Of a stretch of 64,000 bases of DNA, positions 46,300 to 57,680 are shown in pieces. Below the pieces are notes generated by a model. That model was not told the DNA's origin. It ran no database searches and worked only from the letters and a program-made list of their open reading frames with translations. This DNA comes from Phlebiopsis flavidoalba. Lineage: Eukaryota > Basidiomycota > Agaricomycetes > Polyporales > Phanerochaetaceae. The DNA is taken from positions 62,001 to 126,000 of the forward strand of contig JAOCPU010000030.1 of NCBI GenBank assembly GCA_035772785.1, given 5' to 3'. Each line of letters opens with the position of its first letter. Within the stretch, counting starts at the first letter, position 1. The position numbers and the translations under genes are program-made.

Positions 46300-47730
46300 T
46301 GGACATATCCTTTCATCAGCGTGACAAATCTGACTTCACGACCTTACGCAGTAGTGTCATTATGTTGGTCGTCCGTGTTGCCCGGTCGGAGACGATTTTG
46401 GAGCAAAAGACGCACGGTGCCATCAACCGAAGGACGGAGGGCTGTGTCAGGGTAGGTGTACGTGTGGATTTTTTTCACGCAGAATGAGAACTAAGATGCG
46501 GTTATCTGCGTCCAAGAAAGGGCTATGGTAACCCCGGAAGACAAGCGAAGACAAAGCCCCTCAGGCGTCGAACAGCCGCGCGACAGGTGGCCCTCCTGCA
46601 GGGACGAGCTCGACTGCACAAAAACGAGACAAGCGCTCATAAATCGTCGAAACGACGTATCGTTTGCGCCGTCTTCGAACAATCTCGTCAATACTAAAAC
46701 TGCCCCTACCGTCCGAAATCCTCAAAGAGCCAAATATTCATTTACTGAAAGAATACCACCAGGAAACCACGCCTTGCGGAGCTAGTTGCCAGATACAACG
46801 ATCCTCAATCGGACTATTTTAAATTGTGGAATTTCACAAACTCGCGTCACCGTCCTGTCCATCGTCTGGACGAGTAATGACCCCATACCGGGACGCATTG
46901 TTCCAACCTCGGATTTGTGCGCAGTGCGCAAATCACTGACAGACTGGGTCTGACAATAGCGACAAGCGAAAGCGCTTTTGTCTTCGTTAGAAGAAGGGGC
47001 CCCTTTGCGTGATCGAGGGAATCTCACGTTCACAGTCAGACTATAGATTTTAAAGAGGACTATCACGAACAATACTGGGCTACTCGTCTTTGAAGACTCA
47101 CAACACTATTAGTCCTCACTTTGGATTCACGACCGGCTACGGTGCGAGCTCCTAGGCTGAGGACTGATGGCCCTGGGAGATGTCCCGATTTGCTCCACTG
47201 CTGTCGTCACTTTTCATCAGTGACCACAATCAACTCGACGCCCGAAAGGACAAAAACCACTATCCGATCAGTCTGGAAAGTGCTTGCCATGCAGAAGCTG
47301 AGTCGCTTGGATCTTTGTCAAACCATCTTATCTTGTGTCAACTTCCCCCCTTCTCCAACACTCCTTGGACTACGCCTCGTTTTTCATCGCCAGCTACCAC
47401 AGAGGGTCCATTGCCCGGTACACAAGAGACCATATCCCAGTTCCGCTTGACTCTACTTTAGTGTCCCACATGCTATGAGGTTCTGGCCCGCTATGCCTCT
47501 ACTGGATATATCTCAGCCTCAGGCAAGGTAGTTCCCGGTATGCCACCGTGATGCAAACCCTCCCGCGACTGAAACGCGAACGTCGTACTTCCTATCCTGC
47601 AGTATCTCAATCTTACCTCTGCTTTCGGCAGCTGCGCGCTCCTACTGCAGTGCCTGATCGTCCCTCCCATCCTCTTCGATTGAAATATTCTGCGTGAGCT
47701 CAAATCCTACTCTGATAGCCTCACTTGGTC
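46300..47730 (+). pseudogene. Truncated F-box pseudogene, paralogue of 52169-54018
   Basis: Aligns base by base with the start of the intact-looking gene: the leader around TTTTGGAGCAAAA (46397), the intron region, the helix-coding stretch (46530-46660) and the F-box coding TCGTCAATACTAAAACTGCC / TCCGAAATCCTCAAAGA (46687-46735), but in shifted frames and with stops. SRFAPLLSSLFISDH (~47185) matches APHLLLSLSIDGG of the paralogue, and SAFGSCALLLQCLIVPP (~47620-47670) matches DSCALLLQHLIIPP. Similarity ends near 47730, so about 200 C-terminal residues are missing. Confidence 0.7.
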
Positions 47731-48473
47731 AAGGTGGTATCAGCGTTCGCCACCCAAGCCGGTCAGACGACGCGATTTCATATGATGTGTTGACGTGATT
47801 CAGATTGTATACTGTTGCTTTGATGTTGATTGAGCACTCGTGAAATAGGCTATGCATAGAATCTACCATCGACGATCATGAAAGCACTATAACACCCGTC
47901 TTTGCCCGTTGACACCACATGGGAGGGGGGGTCACGGATTGCGGCGCTTATCACTCAATTCATTTTACAGATGTGCGAGTTCAATGGGATCTCGTTACGC
48001 CGACAAAGCGTCTGGACTCTATGCCCAGCGTCTATAGTGTGTGACACACGACCTACATGCCAGACAGTCGAATGGCCACTACATACCGATTGCATAGAGG
48101 ACCCTGTAAACTCCTTCCATAATCGGCTGGAGCTCCACAAGCTCAGTTGCGCTGATTCCCGCTCTTGGAAGCGCTTGAGATAACTATGCCCTAGGGCCAA
48201 GTATAACAGGCCCCACGGCATGCGCACGGGTCGCGTAGGGCACCTGCGGCGCGTCGAGCAAGCCCGAGCCGCTCCCTCAGGATTTCTGTTGTACGTATCA
48301 CGGCCCTCCCCCCCCCCCCCTTGATGCACATGCATGGCACACACCTCTGGTCCAGATGGGCAGAGCAGGTCCCACGACCACTCGCCCGAACCCCGTGCGT
48401 AGGAAGTCAAACCAACGGATACCCGTCATTACTTGCTTTTTAAGATCATTTTTGATAGACCACAGGGTGATGA
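47731..48473. other. Unrelated DNA between the block 1 F-box pair
   Basis: Not matched in block 2. A C12 run lies near 48308-48319. No gene recognised; a 151-codon minus-strand frame (48410-47955) has no known relative. Confidence 0.35.
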
Positions 48474-49823
48474 CTAAGCAATGAAAGCGGAAGTAGTTGT
48501 CCGAGGATTGCTTGACCAGTACGTAGCAATGGAGTTTTGGTTCGCCATTTTTGTTGCTTGTTCTCTCGGTGCAACCGCCGGAGTGCGCGCAGCCGTTTGT
48601 GACGATGTAGCGAGAGGCAAGAGTGTGTTACCGTATGAGCTCGTCGTACATGGTCGTTGCGGGATTTTTAGAGTACGGAAGGGTCGTTTTTCCTGTGCCG
48701 ATGTTCGGGACGTTTGGTTGTGATTTGGTGTTGAGCGGTCCCACTGACGGATGAACAGTGAGATAGTGTGTAGTGGTTGGAGGGACTTGCAGAGCGGTGG
48801 ACCACACATGCGGGGGGTCCCCTTAGCATTGTACTGCGAGCTGGAGGGTGGCTTCCGACGGTTATTTCAACAGCGTCGAGATCGAGCAGTGACGGAAGAG
48901 TTCTGCTGAGCTGCTGAGGCACAATGTCAGGGTCTTCAGCTTTGGGAGGTTGAACTGGCTCCAGAGACGGGCGGTGGATTGGCTGCGCCAGCGAGACCGG
49001 TGTGGATAACGAGCACTTCGAGGCAGAGGCGAACGGTCGCTGTTCGGAGACGCTTTCGAGCAAAGCCCGCTGCCCTGCCACCCGTATGGGCCCACCTATT
49101 TGCAGCGTTCGAGTTCGAGGCACAGCGAAGGTTTGGCGGAGTGAAATAACACCGGATAACTGTTGCTGCTGGTTGCTGCGATGTTCTGCGTAGCTCTCGA
49201 ATGGCACGACTAGGGCAGAGGAAAGCACAGCCACTGGGTTGAAATGTCCAAATGTTCCACATTGTAATTTCATCAATGTCAATTCCATCCGCTCCAACTT
49301 CGAGGAGGTCTGTGCTGTATTGGGCCGCCAGAAATAGTCCCTGATTTCGATATCCAGTGAGCGAAATCGATGGCCTTTGTCCCAATATGACGTGTGCTAT
49401 TTCGAGAGTGCGATTGACTTCTTGGGGTGAAAGACAGTCCAAATCCTCAGCTATCTCCTGGTCTTGAACAACAATGCACGCGTTGAGTCGGGCTTGCCTA
49501 GAGTGTTGCAGCACTTTGGGGATGTAGCTCATGTTTTGTGCCCACATCGTGACCGCCGACCAGAGAAGGGCAGCGTTGAGGCCAATGTGCCGCCAGCGAG
49601 AGCACAACCGAGAAGAAGGGGTCGGATCCAGGCATAGTCAGTCTCCTTCCAATTCTTCTCCGAGACGTTCCCGGACGAAGGAGTAAGACTAGGCGAGGAG
49701 CTCAGCAGGTAAATGTTTGGACGAGTGCAGGCGACTTCGTTTGCTGTTTATGTTTGCCAATGACCTGGTCGTGGTCGGAGAGTTTTGCAGGCGGAGATGG
49801 CCCGCGTTGTGGCCAATTGACAT
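48474..49823 (-). CDS. F-box-like protein, GCAHxGxC subfamily member 2, frame-disrupted
   Basis: From MSIGHNAG (49823): LHSSKHLPAELLA (F-box start, ~49700), a broken stretch, then LCSRWRHIGLNAALLWSAVT (~49605-49545) and MSYIPKVLQHSRQARLNACI, the standard HVCxxWRxxA...LW half of the F-box followed by the LxRSxxAPL-type helix. ELRRTSQQ and later frames give LRR-like text. The C-terminus reads NPATTMYDELI, HTLASRYIVTNGCAHSGGCT (motif at 48571-48594) and ends near YFRFHCLV. Member of the same subfamily as 43983-45058 and 54202-55705. Several frame changes. Confidence 0.68.
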
Positions 49824-51649
49824 CGCGCAGTAGTATAGAGGTAGTGGTGGTAGAGGCTGAGGTTGAGGTCTAATTGTGGTTGAGGTTGAAGTTGAGGACA
49901 CAGTGGGAACGGCGGCTGTTGAAACGTTCTTAGGCCACCATTTCTACGAGGTGGCCAGACGTTGACGGCGATTGCGATTTGCAACGTTATCTCCTCGCTG
50001 AAGTATTGATGGGTCTTTCGTCAGCTCGCTTCCATATTTTGTCAGATAATACAACTTAGGAGCTGTGAGTATTCTTACCTTATATATATATATTTAAAAA
50101 GGAGAGGCAGCCGCATGTTGCGTAAGTCGGGTTCTCGTCGCTCGGTGTAGCCCACCACAGTACAGCGGACTTGCTTTGGCCAGTAGCTGAACTATGCGGA
50201 CTGTCGATATCATTCGTTTAGAGTCACTACTTAAAATCGAAGCTTCAACACCGTGAGCAATAAATACAATTGAGGCCGACAGACCCTGATTAAAACGCAA
50301 GACAGACGACCAACTAACGCAGCAAATCACTACGGCATGCGGCCACCAGAGGGTAATATATACTACCCCAACAGAGCTGAGGATGGGGGACCATACCTCA
50401 ATTTATGGCTGCTTATGCATCAGAATTAATTCCTGATTGGGCACAGACAAAAACCAACCATGCACACCATACGCACGCCGCCAGTGGGGTGTATGCATCT
50501 GAAAAGCCCCCGCTGGGAGGGGGTGAGATGAATTCGAGCATGCAGCAGGCCGCCTACAAATGCGACTTAATTCATGTGGGTGTGCCCAGACAAATAACCA
50601 TACCAAGAGATATTCCAACAGGAGCTGAGAACGGACATAAGTCTCAGCATATGACATTCCATGTAATGACCCGCATGATATCCGTCGGCAGGGCGAGGGA
50701 GCGGGGACTCACAAGCCATTGCCGAAAGGCGTCATAGAAAGAACCCGTCTGTCTGCTCTGCTGAGACGGCCTACGTGACACCGTTGTATTGACCAAGTAG
50801 CGATAGACAACGCGACGGGATCGCGGCCTTGGCGGTGAACGCAGGACTGTAGACAGAGGTCTCTTGTTGGGCTGAGCGGGGTGGGATTTGCGTGTGCGAG
50901 GTTGTAAGGTCCTTGAACGTCTCTGAAAGCTGGGGCGCACAATCATATCTGCGACTGTCATCATTGGGAAAAATCTCGCATGATGCGAAGCCGAGGCAGG
51001 ATGAAATATCATGCGAGGGCGCAGATCCCGGTATCAAATGATCCTCGGACAGCGCATTCATCTATGCGAGGATGGTGTATAGACGCGGCATCTGGCGGAG
51101 AGCTCGCGCAGTACCATGCACCGAGCTGGACCACAGACATCTAAGCCTACCACTCACGCCTATAAAAAACATAGTCATCCCCCACAGAAAACAGAGGACC
51201 GCCACGTACGCCACGTCGCTCACGACACGCTATCCGTGACCTGCGGGGAGACGTCGCAAGCATAAAATAACAAGTAGGGTGGGATGGGCGTATAACGGAT
51301 GCACATGGCATGGGCACTTGTATAAAGCGCAGATGAGGCTAAATTGATGATAGCTCAAGCTATTCGTGGGCGCAGGTAGCGGTAGAACGACCGCGGAAGA
51401 TATCGCATGCGAAGTAGGCGCTTGAGACCGGACGCTTGTAGTTGCTTGGGTAAATGACACGGTAGATAGAGCCTAAGCAGCCGTCTAAACGAGTATCGCT
51501 TTGCTTCGTCCCGTGATATGGGACTCGGGACTCGGAAGGGGTGTCGTTCAGCAGGGGAGTTGTGCAATTTGATCCTATGCGAGGGACGATTATCTGAAGG
51601 GCCACAGTAAGGAACTGAAGTAATCATCAATCAAAACACACCTCGTTGG
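49824..51649. other. Long intergenic stretch, nothing recognised
   Basis: Contains a short TA microsatellite (50083-50093) and some locally repeated AT-rich text around 50400-50630, but no gene-like signal. Confidence 0.45.
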
Positions 51650-52168
51650 TACTGGCACGGTCGGTTCAGATTATATGTGCTCACAGAGACCAAGGACAGT
51701 TTTACGGGCGAGTCTGAGTGTCCCGAGTGTTTTTGAGAACGTCGGCAGACCCAGGGCCGATTTGAAATCAGGACCCCGGGCACCTTTCACCCCCCAAAGC
51801 ATTCAGCGCTTCAATAATTGCTCTTTACCGCTTGTACACACGGCGACGGACGTGGTGAGTTGAACCAGTCTCCAGAGTACATAGCTGTTTTGAAAGTCCT
51901 TGTAGGCAAGACATATTCACTCTCCGTCGGCCAACAGTGCAAATTTCAAACGTGAGTCGTTGAAGGAAATTCGACGGGCTACACGGAGCGCTGAGCACAA
52001 TTTAAAACGGGCGGTCTCCACCGTGTTGCAGTGAGTAAGCTTACTCCGTGAGTTCGTTGTTTATCACGCTTTTACATGTACTCTCCAGATTAGTAACCTC
52101 GCTTCGCAGTCTGCACGGTAATATTATTCGTGATCGTTCACACAGGGAGACTGTTTTGGAGCAAAAAC

Positions 52169-54018
52169 ATGGCATCGGCCAAAGACGAGAGCTTAGAAGG
52201 GTACGGTCATCACTTTTGACAAGCAGAATGAGACCTGAAATGCGTTGTATGCGTTTCTAGAGCGGTCGCGGCACCCCGGAAGCGCGAAGACACGCTCACA
52301 GAGCGCGAACGCGCGCGACAAGTTTTAGGGGCTAAGATGGCGGAGCACAAAAATCACTTCGTCGAAACGGCGCATCAATTCAACGACCTCGCCGAGATAA
52401 ACCATCTACCTTCCGAAATCCTCAGCGAAATATTTATTCTCTCAAAAGTCGCAGGGGAGCAACACCTCCATCCCAGATGGCGGATCAAGATTGCCCACGT
52501 TTGTCACCTCTGGCGAAAAGTTTCGCTTTCAACTCCAAAGATATGGAGCGATTTCATTACCGGTGAGCTGGAATGGACACGCGAAATGGTGTTTCGCTCG
52601 CAGCTGGCCCCTTTGAATGTTCAGTACACCCCGGACGCATGTCTCGCTGGGGGTTGCCCGCGAAGACTATCAAGAGATTTCAACGCTCGTCTTGAAAGAG
52701 ATACAACGTATCGAGTCTCTAGACATCCCCAACTGTCGGACGTCTTGTGGAGCTTCCGGAGATGGCCCCAATCGCTCCCCATTTACTTTTGTCGCTGTCC
52801 ATCGATGGTGGTAATCATCACCACGGGTCCTCCCCACGCGAAGGACGACCGCTGTCAACGGTTTTGGAAACATTTGCAATGCCCCAGCTGGCCCGTTTGA
52901 AGCTTTCTCAATCAAGTCTGCTTTGGTCAACTCCCTTACTCCAACCCACGTTAACCTCTCTCATCTTCCACCGCAAGAAAGATCTTGTGACCTTCGTGGA
53001 ACCAGGACAAGCTCCGGATCCATGGTCTGACTTTGTATATGTGCTTCAAGGCCTTGGAAACCGCATGCCTCTGCTTGAAGAGCTCAGCCTCGGCAATGCG
53101 CTTCCTACTTTACGGAACGTAGACCCCCCGCAGCTAAATCACTACATCACATTTCCTGCTCTCCGAAATCTCGATGTGACCGCCGCTCCTGACAGTTGCG
53201 CATTATTGCTGCAACACCTGATTATCCCTCCTTCCGCCTCAGTAGGGATCACCTGCGAGATCCTTACTAATGATAACCCACTCAACGTTACACTGGCCTT
53301 TGCGTCCAAACTCCGGGAGTCAAGTACATCATTTATCAACCCTCCCCCCCTTACGCTTTGCTACGACGGAGCCTCCATTCGCATTTGGAACAATCCCGTT
53401 GACCTCGCCGCACTCTGCCCCGAATACGCCGCCATAGACATCCCACCCCCACAATTCTCATTCAACATATCTACCAGGAACAGTGTCGAAACACTTTCTT
53501 CGGCTCTTCTCGTATTCCCATTAGACCGAGTTCAATCACTCGTGGTCAAGGATCCCATTGATTTTCGCCATGAGTCCTTGGATGGCGTGCAGGGCTGGCG
53601 TTATATATTTGCTCGCATGCCCAATGTGCGCAAACTCGCGGTACACGCGTGGTTTCGAGACATAATCGAAGCGCTGGAGCAGCACCTTCCTGTCCCCAGT
53701 GACCAACATACGGACCAAGAGAGGAAGCAAATGATAGGAGGTATGCTGTTACCGAACCTAAACATTGTCCATTTAGAAGCTGTACCATTTCGCGGGTGCA
53801 TGAACCGAACCCAAACAAGTGGTTCAGTATGCTCGAGGCCACCAAACGATTCCTCCAGGCTCGGAAGAGAGATGCTGCGGAGTATCGACCTACTTACCAT
53901 TGAAGGCGCTGTCAATTTTGTCGCTGAGGACGGAAACGATCTCAGCCGTCTAGTGGAAACGTTCGAGTGGGACGGAAGCGAGGACTGTTATGATAGCACA
54001 GGAAGTGAGGAAGACTAG
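52169..54018 (+). CDS. F-box-like protein, best preserved of the window
   Basis: Probable SCF adaptor. The first exon would start MASAKDESLEG (52169), with a GTACGG...TTTCTAG intron, then KREDTLTERERARQVLG and KMAEHKNHFVETAHQFNDLA (coiled coil), EINHLPSEILSEIFIL, RIKIAHVCHLWRKVSLSTPK, IWSDF (F-box, 52390-52555), EWTREMVFRSQLAPLNV. Two frameshifts (~52640 and ~52745) flank EIQRIESLDIPN. Then an uninterrupted 423-codon frame to 54018: LLLSLSIDGGNHHH, MPQLARLKLSQSSLLWSTPL, MPLLEELSLGNALP, PPQLNHYITFPALRNLDV, DRVQSLVVKDP, MPNVRKLAVHAW, LPNLNIVHLEAVPF, LLTIEGAVNF and an acidic end (EWDGSEDC). Alternatively translation starts at 52337. It resembles the gene at 6989-8795 in coiled coil, F-box and tail. 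Confidence 0.85.
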
Positions 54019-54201
54019 TACTACGGCGATGGTTTTGACTAGGGTCATCACGACAATGTTCTCGTTCGAGGTGGCTATGATACGATGTAAAACCTTGTTG
54101 GTATGCTCGGTCACTGCACAAAAGAAATCCTAAATTATGGCTAAGTTACACTACTCATAACAATCACAAGACTTTGATCAGAGGACGGCTGAACCCACGA
54201 G

Positions 54202-55705
54202 CTAAAAAAGCGTTGAGTACGCTGCCTTCCAATCTGCCATATTTGAATTACCTACACACATGTCAGAAACGTGCATCGCGGATGTAGACCGTTTGGATGC
54301 TGGGAAACTGGCGTCGAATGCCAGGCTCAAGTCCCGGAGTTTGGCCCCTTCAAGAAGGGATCCCGAAGGACCGATAACGATACACCCCATCTTCCGGTGT
54401 CATCCTAACCCTGGCGAGATGACCAAGGTACTGCTTGAGGTTGTTGTAGGTGCGTCGTCCTTCTAGCTTAAGCGTTTGGGCCTTCTGCAGCGGGAGAAGA
54501 TCCATGACTGCGTCGAAGCCCTCAAGATGGCACTCGCGGGCCTTTCAACCAGTTCTCCTCGTTGATGAACTTGAGCCTGAGCGACTTGAGCGAGCAGGTA
54601 TGGCTCTTGGGCTCTTCGACGCAATTGCCGGTGTGCGCGCATCCGATGAACTGAAAATACCCCTCGGTGCACCGGATCTTCAGGGTTCGTAGAGGACGAG
54701 ACTTGCTGGTTGTGTGGTTGTCATTGTTGGGCTCGGAAATACAGAGGGCCGTTTGAGTTGCACAAGACTTGCATGGGACATGTCCTTCCAACTGGACATT
54801 ACGAAGAGAAAATCAAGGTGCGTCCCCACGGGGATCTTCAAGTGCTCGAGGAGGTCGAGATAATCATGACGAGTGGGTCCCCCTAGCGTAAGGGATTGCA
54901 AGTGAGACAGATCGACTGGAGCAATCGCGGACCAGGTTGGCTGCAGCATTGGGACGGTTGAACAACCCGACAAAGACAGAGGTCCTCGAGGAGAGGCATC
55001 CCACGAATGGTGTTCAACAGATCTTTGAGTTCGTAGTGGGTGCTAGTTTTTAGCCCTCTAATATGGAGCACCCGGATGTCCGGCGCATGAAGAACACCTT
55101 TTCAACGTCATGCCGGTGTAGAGTTTGAGGGTCTCGAGGCTATGTTGACGGGTCATGAATGGCAAAAATCGACGAGATGTCCTTGATTTCATTGGGATGT
55201 GACCAAACGCAAGCTCCAGGTGTCTCAACTTCGGGGCCTCATGGCGTGTGGCGAGCAGGTCGTCGTGCGTAGAGTCGAAGGAAGCTGAGAGAGATCGAAA
55301 TTCGGGGTATCAATGCCAGGAGTTCGCGCGCGGCCTTGGGAGTAGAGTTACAACGTTTGTCTGTCGATCTTCTCAGTCCGCGAAATTCCTCGGTCTGATG
55401 TAGACGTCGAGTAGGGTCCGAGATCCAGAACGCCGCAGCATTTCTGTGGCCGTAACACGCTCCTTGGCCAGACCGCCTTCTGTAGTAATCGCCGACCCAA
55501 AGAAAGGGCGCCTTGATGCCAACGTTATACCAGTGTGAGCATACGTGAAAGAGCCTGATCCATTATGTAACTGGTACCCCTCTCTGACTGATCGAGAGTG
55601 AAGGTGAAGATTAGGGTCAAGAGTTCGACGGGGATGACGGTTGATGGTCTGGCGACTGTTGTGATAACGCTTGGCCACAATGGCCTGCGGATGATTGTCC
55701 GGCAT
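54202..55705 (-). CDS. F-box-like protein, GCAHxGxC subfamily member 3, frame-disrupted
   Basis: F-box: STVIPVELLTLIFTFTLDQS (~55640-55590), WIRLFHVCSHWYNVGIKAPF, then LW (~55565-55500), TEMLRRSGSRTLLDVYI. LRR-like: VLHIRGLKTSTHYELKDLL and NTIRGMPLLEDLCLCRVVQP (~55070-54960), LSHLQSLTLGG (~54905), VGTHLDFLFV. C-terminus: RPLRTLKI, YFQFIGCAHTGNCVEE (motif 54623-54646), SLKSLRLKFIN, then a final frame with LRDLSLAFDASFPASKRS ending at 54202. Convergent with the plus-strand F-box gene just to the left. Frames change at least six times. Confidence 0.72.
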
Positions 55706-56619
55706 GTAGGTGAGGTCGGGGTGTGCGACCGTGCAGGAAAATAGAGCCGGAAGATAACGAGGGTTGCGAGGGCTGGTGATTTACAAGCAATCTGAGATGG
55801 TAAAGAAGCACAGAGATGGATGGATGGAGGTGAGGAAGGAGCACCGAAGGTTTTCTAGGCGGTCGCTGTGGTCGACCGCTCAGTGGTCCAAAAAGTGGTC
55901 CAAAAGCGGACGTTCAATGAACTCGTGCCCGCGTGGGTGGCCCCATCGACGAATGATCTGGCCAACGGGGCGCGACTAGACCAATCATCATCCCGACTGG
56001 ATGTACAAAAGAAAGCCTATCGTCCATTAAATGGCTACTGTAGAAATTAATCTTGAGGCCACATTTGGAATGCCTCGCAGAACCCAACAAAATAGTCATA
56101 ATCTATTGAGAAACGGAATCACCGGCCTAGGTCTCGAGTCCATAGTACTTAGTCCGGAAGGGTAGCAACGGCGCGGGTGCTCGCCCACCGCGGCACGACC
56201 AACGTACATATTTATGCGGAAATCTAGGAATTGTCATAGTCAAAACTGGAGGTACTGACGACTCACTGGGTTAGGGCAAGGGCAAGCTAGGCCTGACCGC
56301 CGCACCGTGACGGTGAGTCACCGAGACGTCCCCCCTCCTACTAAGTAAGTAGTCCGCTGCCTGCGCCAGTACTAGAATGCGAATCACTGGATCAATTGTA
56401 AAAAGCCTTCGGCCGTGCTTCGTCGAGATAGTTAGTGCTACTGGTATCCTTGCGTGTTCACGGTTTCGTCGACGTCTGCTGTGCCGGATTACGCACGAAA
56501 GCCGCCACAAAGACTAAGCGGTGTGCGGGCCATTTCTGGCTCTGACCGATTATGAATAATTTGGTGTGACTAATAATAAGTATTTGCAGTATTTGTCAAA
56601 TGGTTGCTCACCATGGTAT
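55706..56619. other. Intergenic, nothing recognised
   Basis: Includes a direct repeat AGTGGTCCAAAA at ~55889 and ~55901. No gene. Confidence 0.45.
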
Positions 56620-57680
56620 TCTATCGGGCGCGCTCCTCGCCGAGCTTCGCTCGGATCGTCCGCGGCGTATTGGTACGTGGAATAGCGGGGACGTGGGCCA
56701 TCCATAATTTATCTACTGCACCACGGCTCACTGACTTACCACAGAGCCCACCGCTTAACCGGTTAACTCACCAGGGCAAGCGAGTGAGGAGCCTCGGAGG
56801 AGAACTCCGGCGCTTGCCGCGCGTCGAGTTCCAAGTCCGAAAGCTGCATCCGAGACTCTTCTTGCTCGCGCTATCCATCCTCCTCCGTTTGTTTCACTGA
56901 GAACGCGGACCCTGCCGCCCTTGTCTTCTACGCGGAGACCCTCCTCTAGAGTCTTCTGGACCCTACACGTCTTCGTTTCGCGAGCTCCATGTCAACTTCG
57001 CCGCCCATTAACCGTTCACAAGACGGGCGCACCCATACGCCCTCACGCTCAAACGGCCGTATTTTCAATTTCTTCAAGCGCAGCGATATCGGGCCAATCG
57101 GAGAAGGTCGCGGGAGGCTAGGGAAGGGTGTGCCAGACGAGGCTGAGAGGCTCGTTGTACTTTGATACTAGGTGACATGTCGCTGGCTCTCACGCGCACA
57201 CGCGTGATGCCAGACTGAACTTTGCACACGACACGCCGCGCCACTCAGACTTCCGCGACGCGCATTTTTGCTTTACTTGCCTTTCCAGAGTGCATGTATT
57301 CTCGGAAAAGGTACTGATTATCCACTCTATTTTTTTTTGTCCGCCACCGCGAGCCTGCGAGCTCAACAGCCTATGCGTACGTCCCCTCCCCGCTACTTCA
57401 CTATTTCCTTGTTCGCAGGCCCCTCCCATGTGCGGAAGCGCACCCCGAAGACATCTGGGAGCGAAGATGGGTCGTCTTACTATTCGAAGACCTCCAGACG
57501 CGTCAATGCGCCGCCAACCGCTGCTTGGTCGTGCATAGCGCGCTCACCGACCACTTCGTGGTCGTGCATCTGCGCCAAAGCCTCACGCATGCAGGCCGCG
57601 CGCTGTCGCTAGGACACGAGCATGCGCACGGTCTGCAAAGAAACCGCGAGGACAGCCGCTACGCGTCAAGACACCCCGGT
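56620..57680 (+). other. Possible intron-containing gene of unknown family
   Basis: Plus-strand pieces with protein-like text: ENADPAALVFYAETLL (~56890), NRSQDGRTHTPSRSNGRIFN and FFKRSDIGPIGEGRGRLGKG (~57015-57125), VPDEAERLVVL, and later ERRWVVLLFEDLQTRQCAA and VVHSALTDHFVVVHLRQSL (~57455-57585). GTACGT and GCAG-type splice signals lie between them. I cannot name a family. Confidence 0.3.

Larger units (their letters stand above)
45860..49823. repeat. Segmental duplication block 1: convergent F-box pair
   Basis: Corresponds to 51650-55705. Upstream anchors pair (GGTACAGTC at 45866 with GGCACGGTC at 51653, and the AGACCAA stretch soon after each). The plus-strand gene leaders pair (TTTTGGAGCAAAA at 46397 and 52154). 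Each block then carries a minus-strand gene with GCAHxGxC. In block 1 the plus gene has lost its 3' third and unrelated DNA (47730-48470) lies between the pair. Confidence 0.75.
51650..55705. repeat. Segmental duplication block 2: convergent F-box pair
   Basis: Second copy of 45860-49823, in the same orientation. Its plus-strand gene is the most complete F-box gene of the window, and its two genes converge with only ~180 bases between them. Confidence 0.75.

Noticed and set aside
47955..48410. 151-codon minus-strand ORF between the block 1 F-box genes
   Set aside because: No similarity, and it contains the C-homopolymer run as poly-Gly; likely chance.
50082..50094. TA microsatellite
   Set aside because: Short and ordinary; no sign of a structured element.
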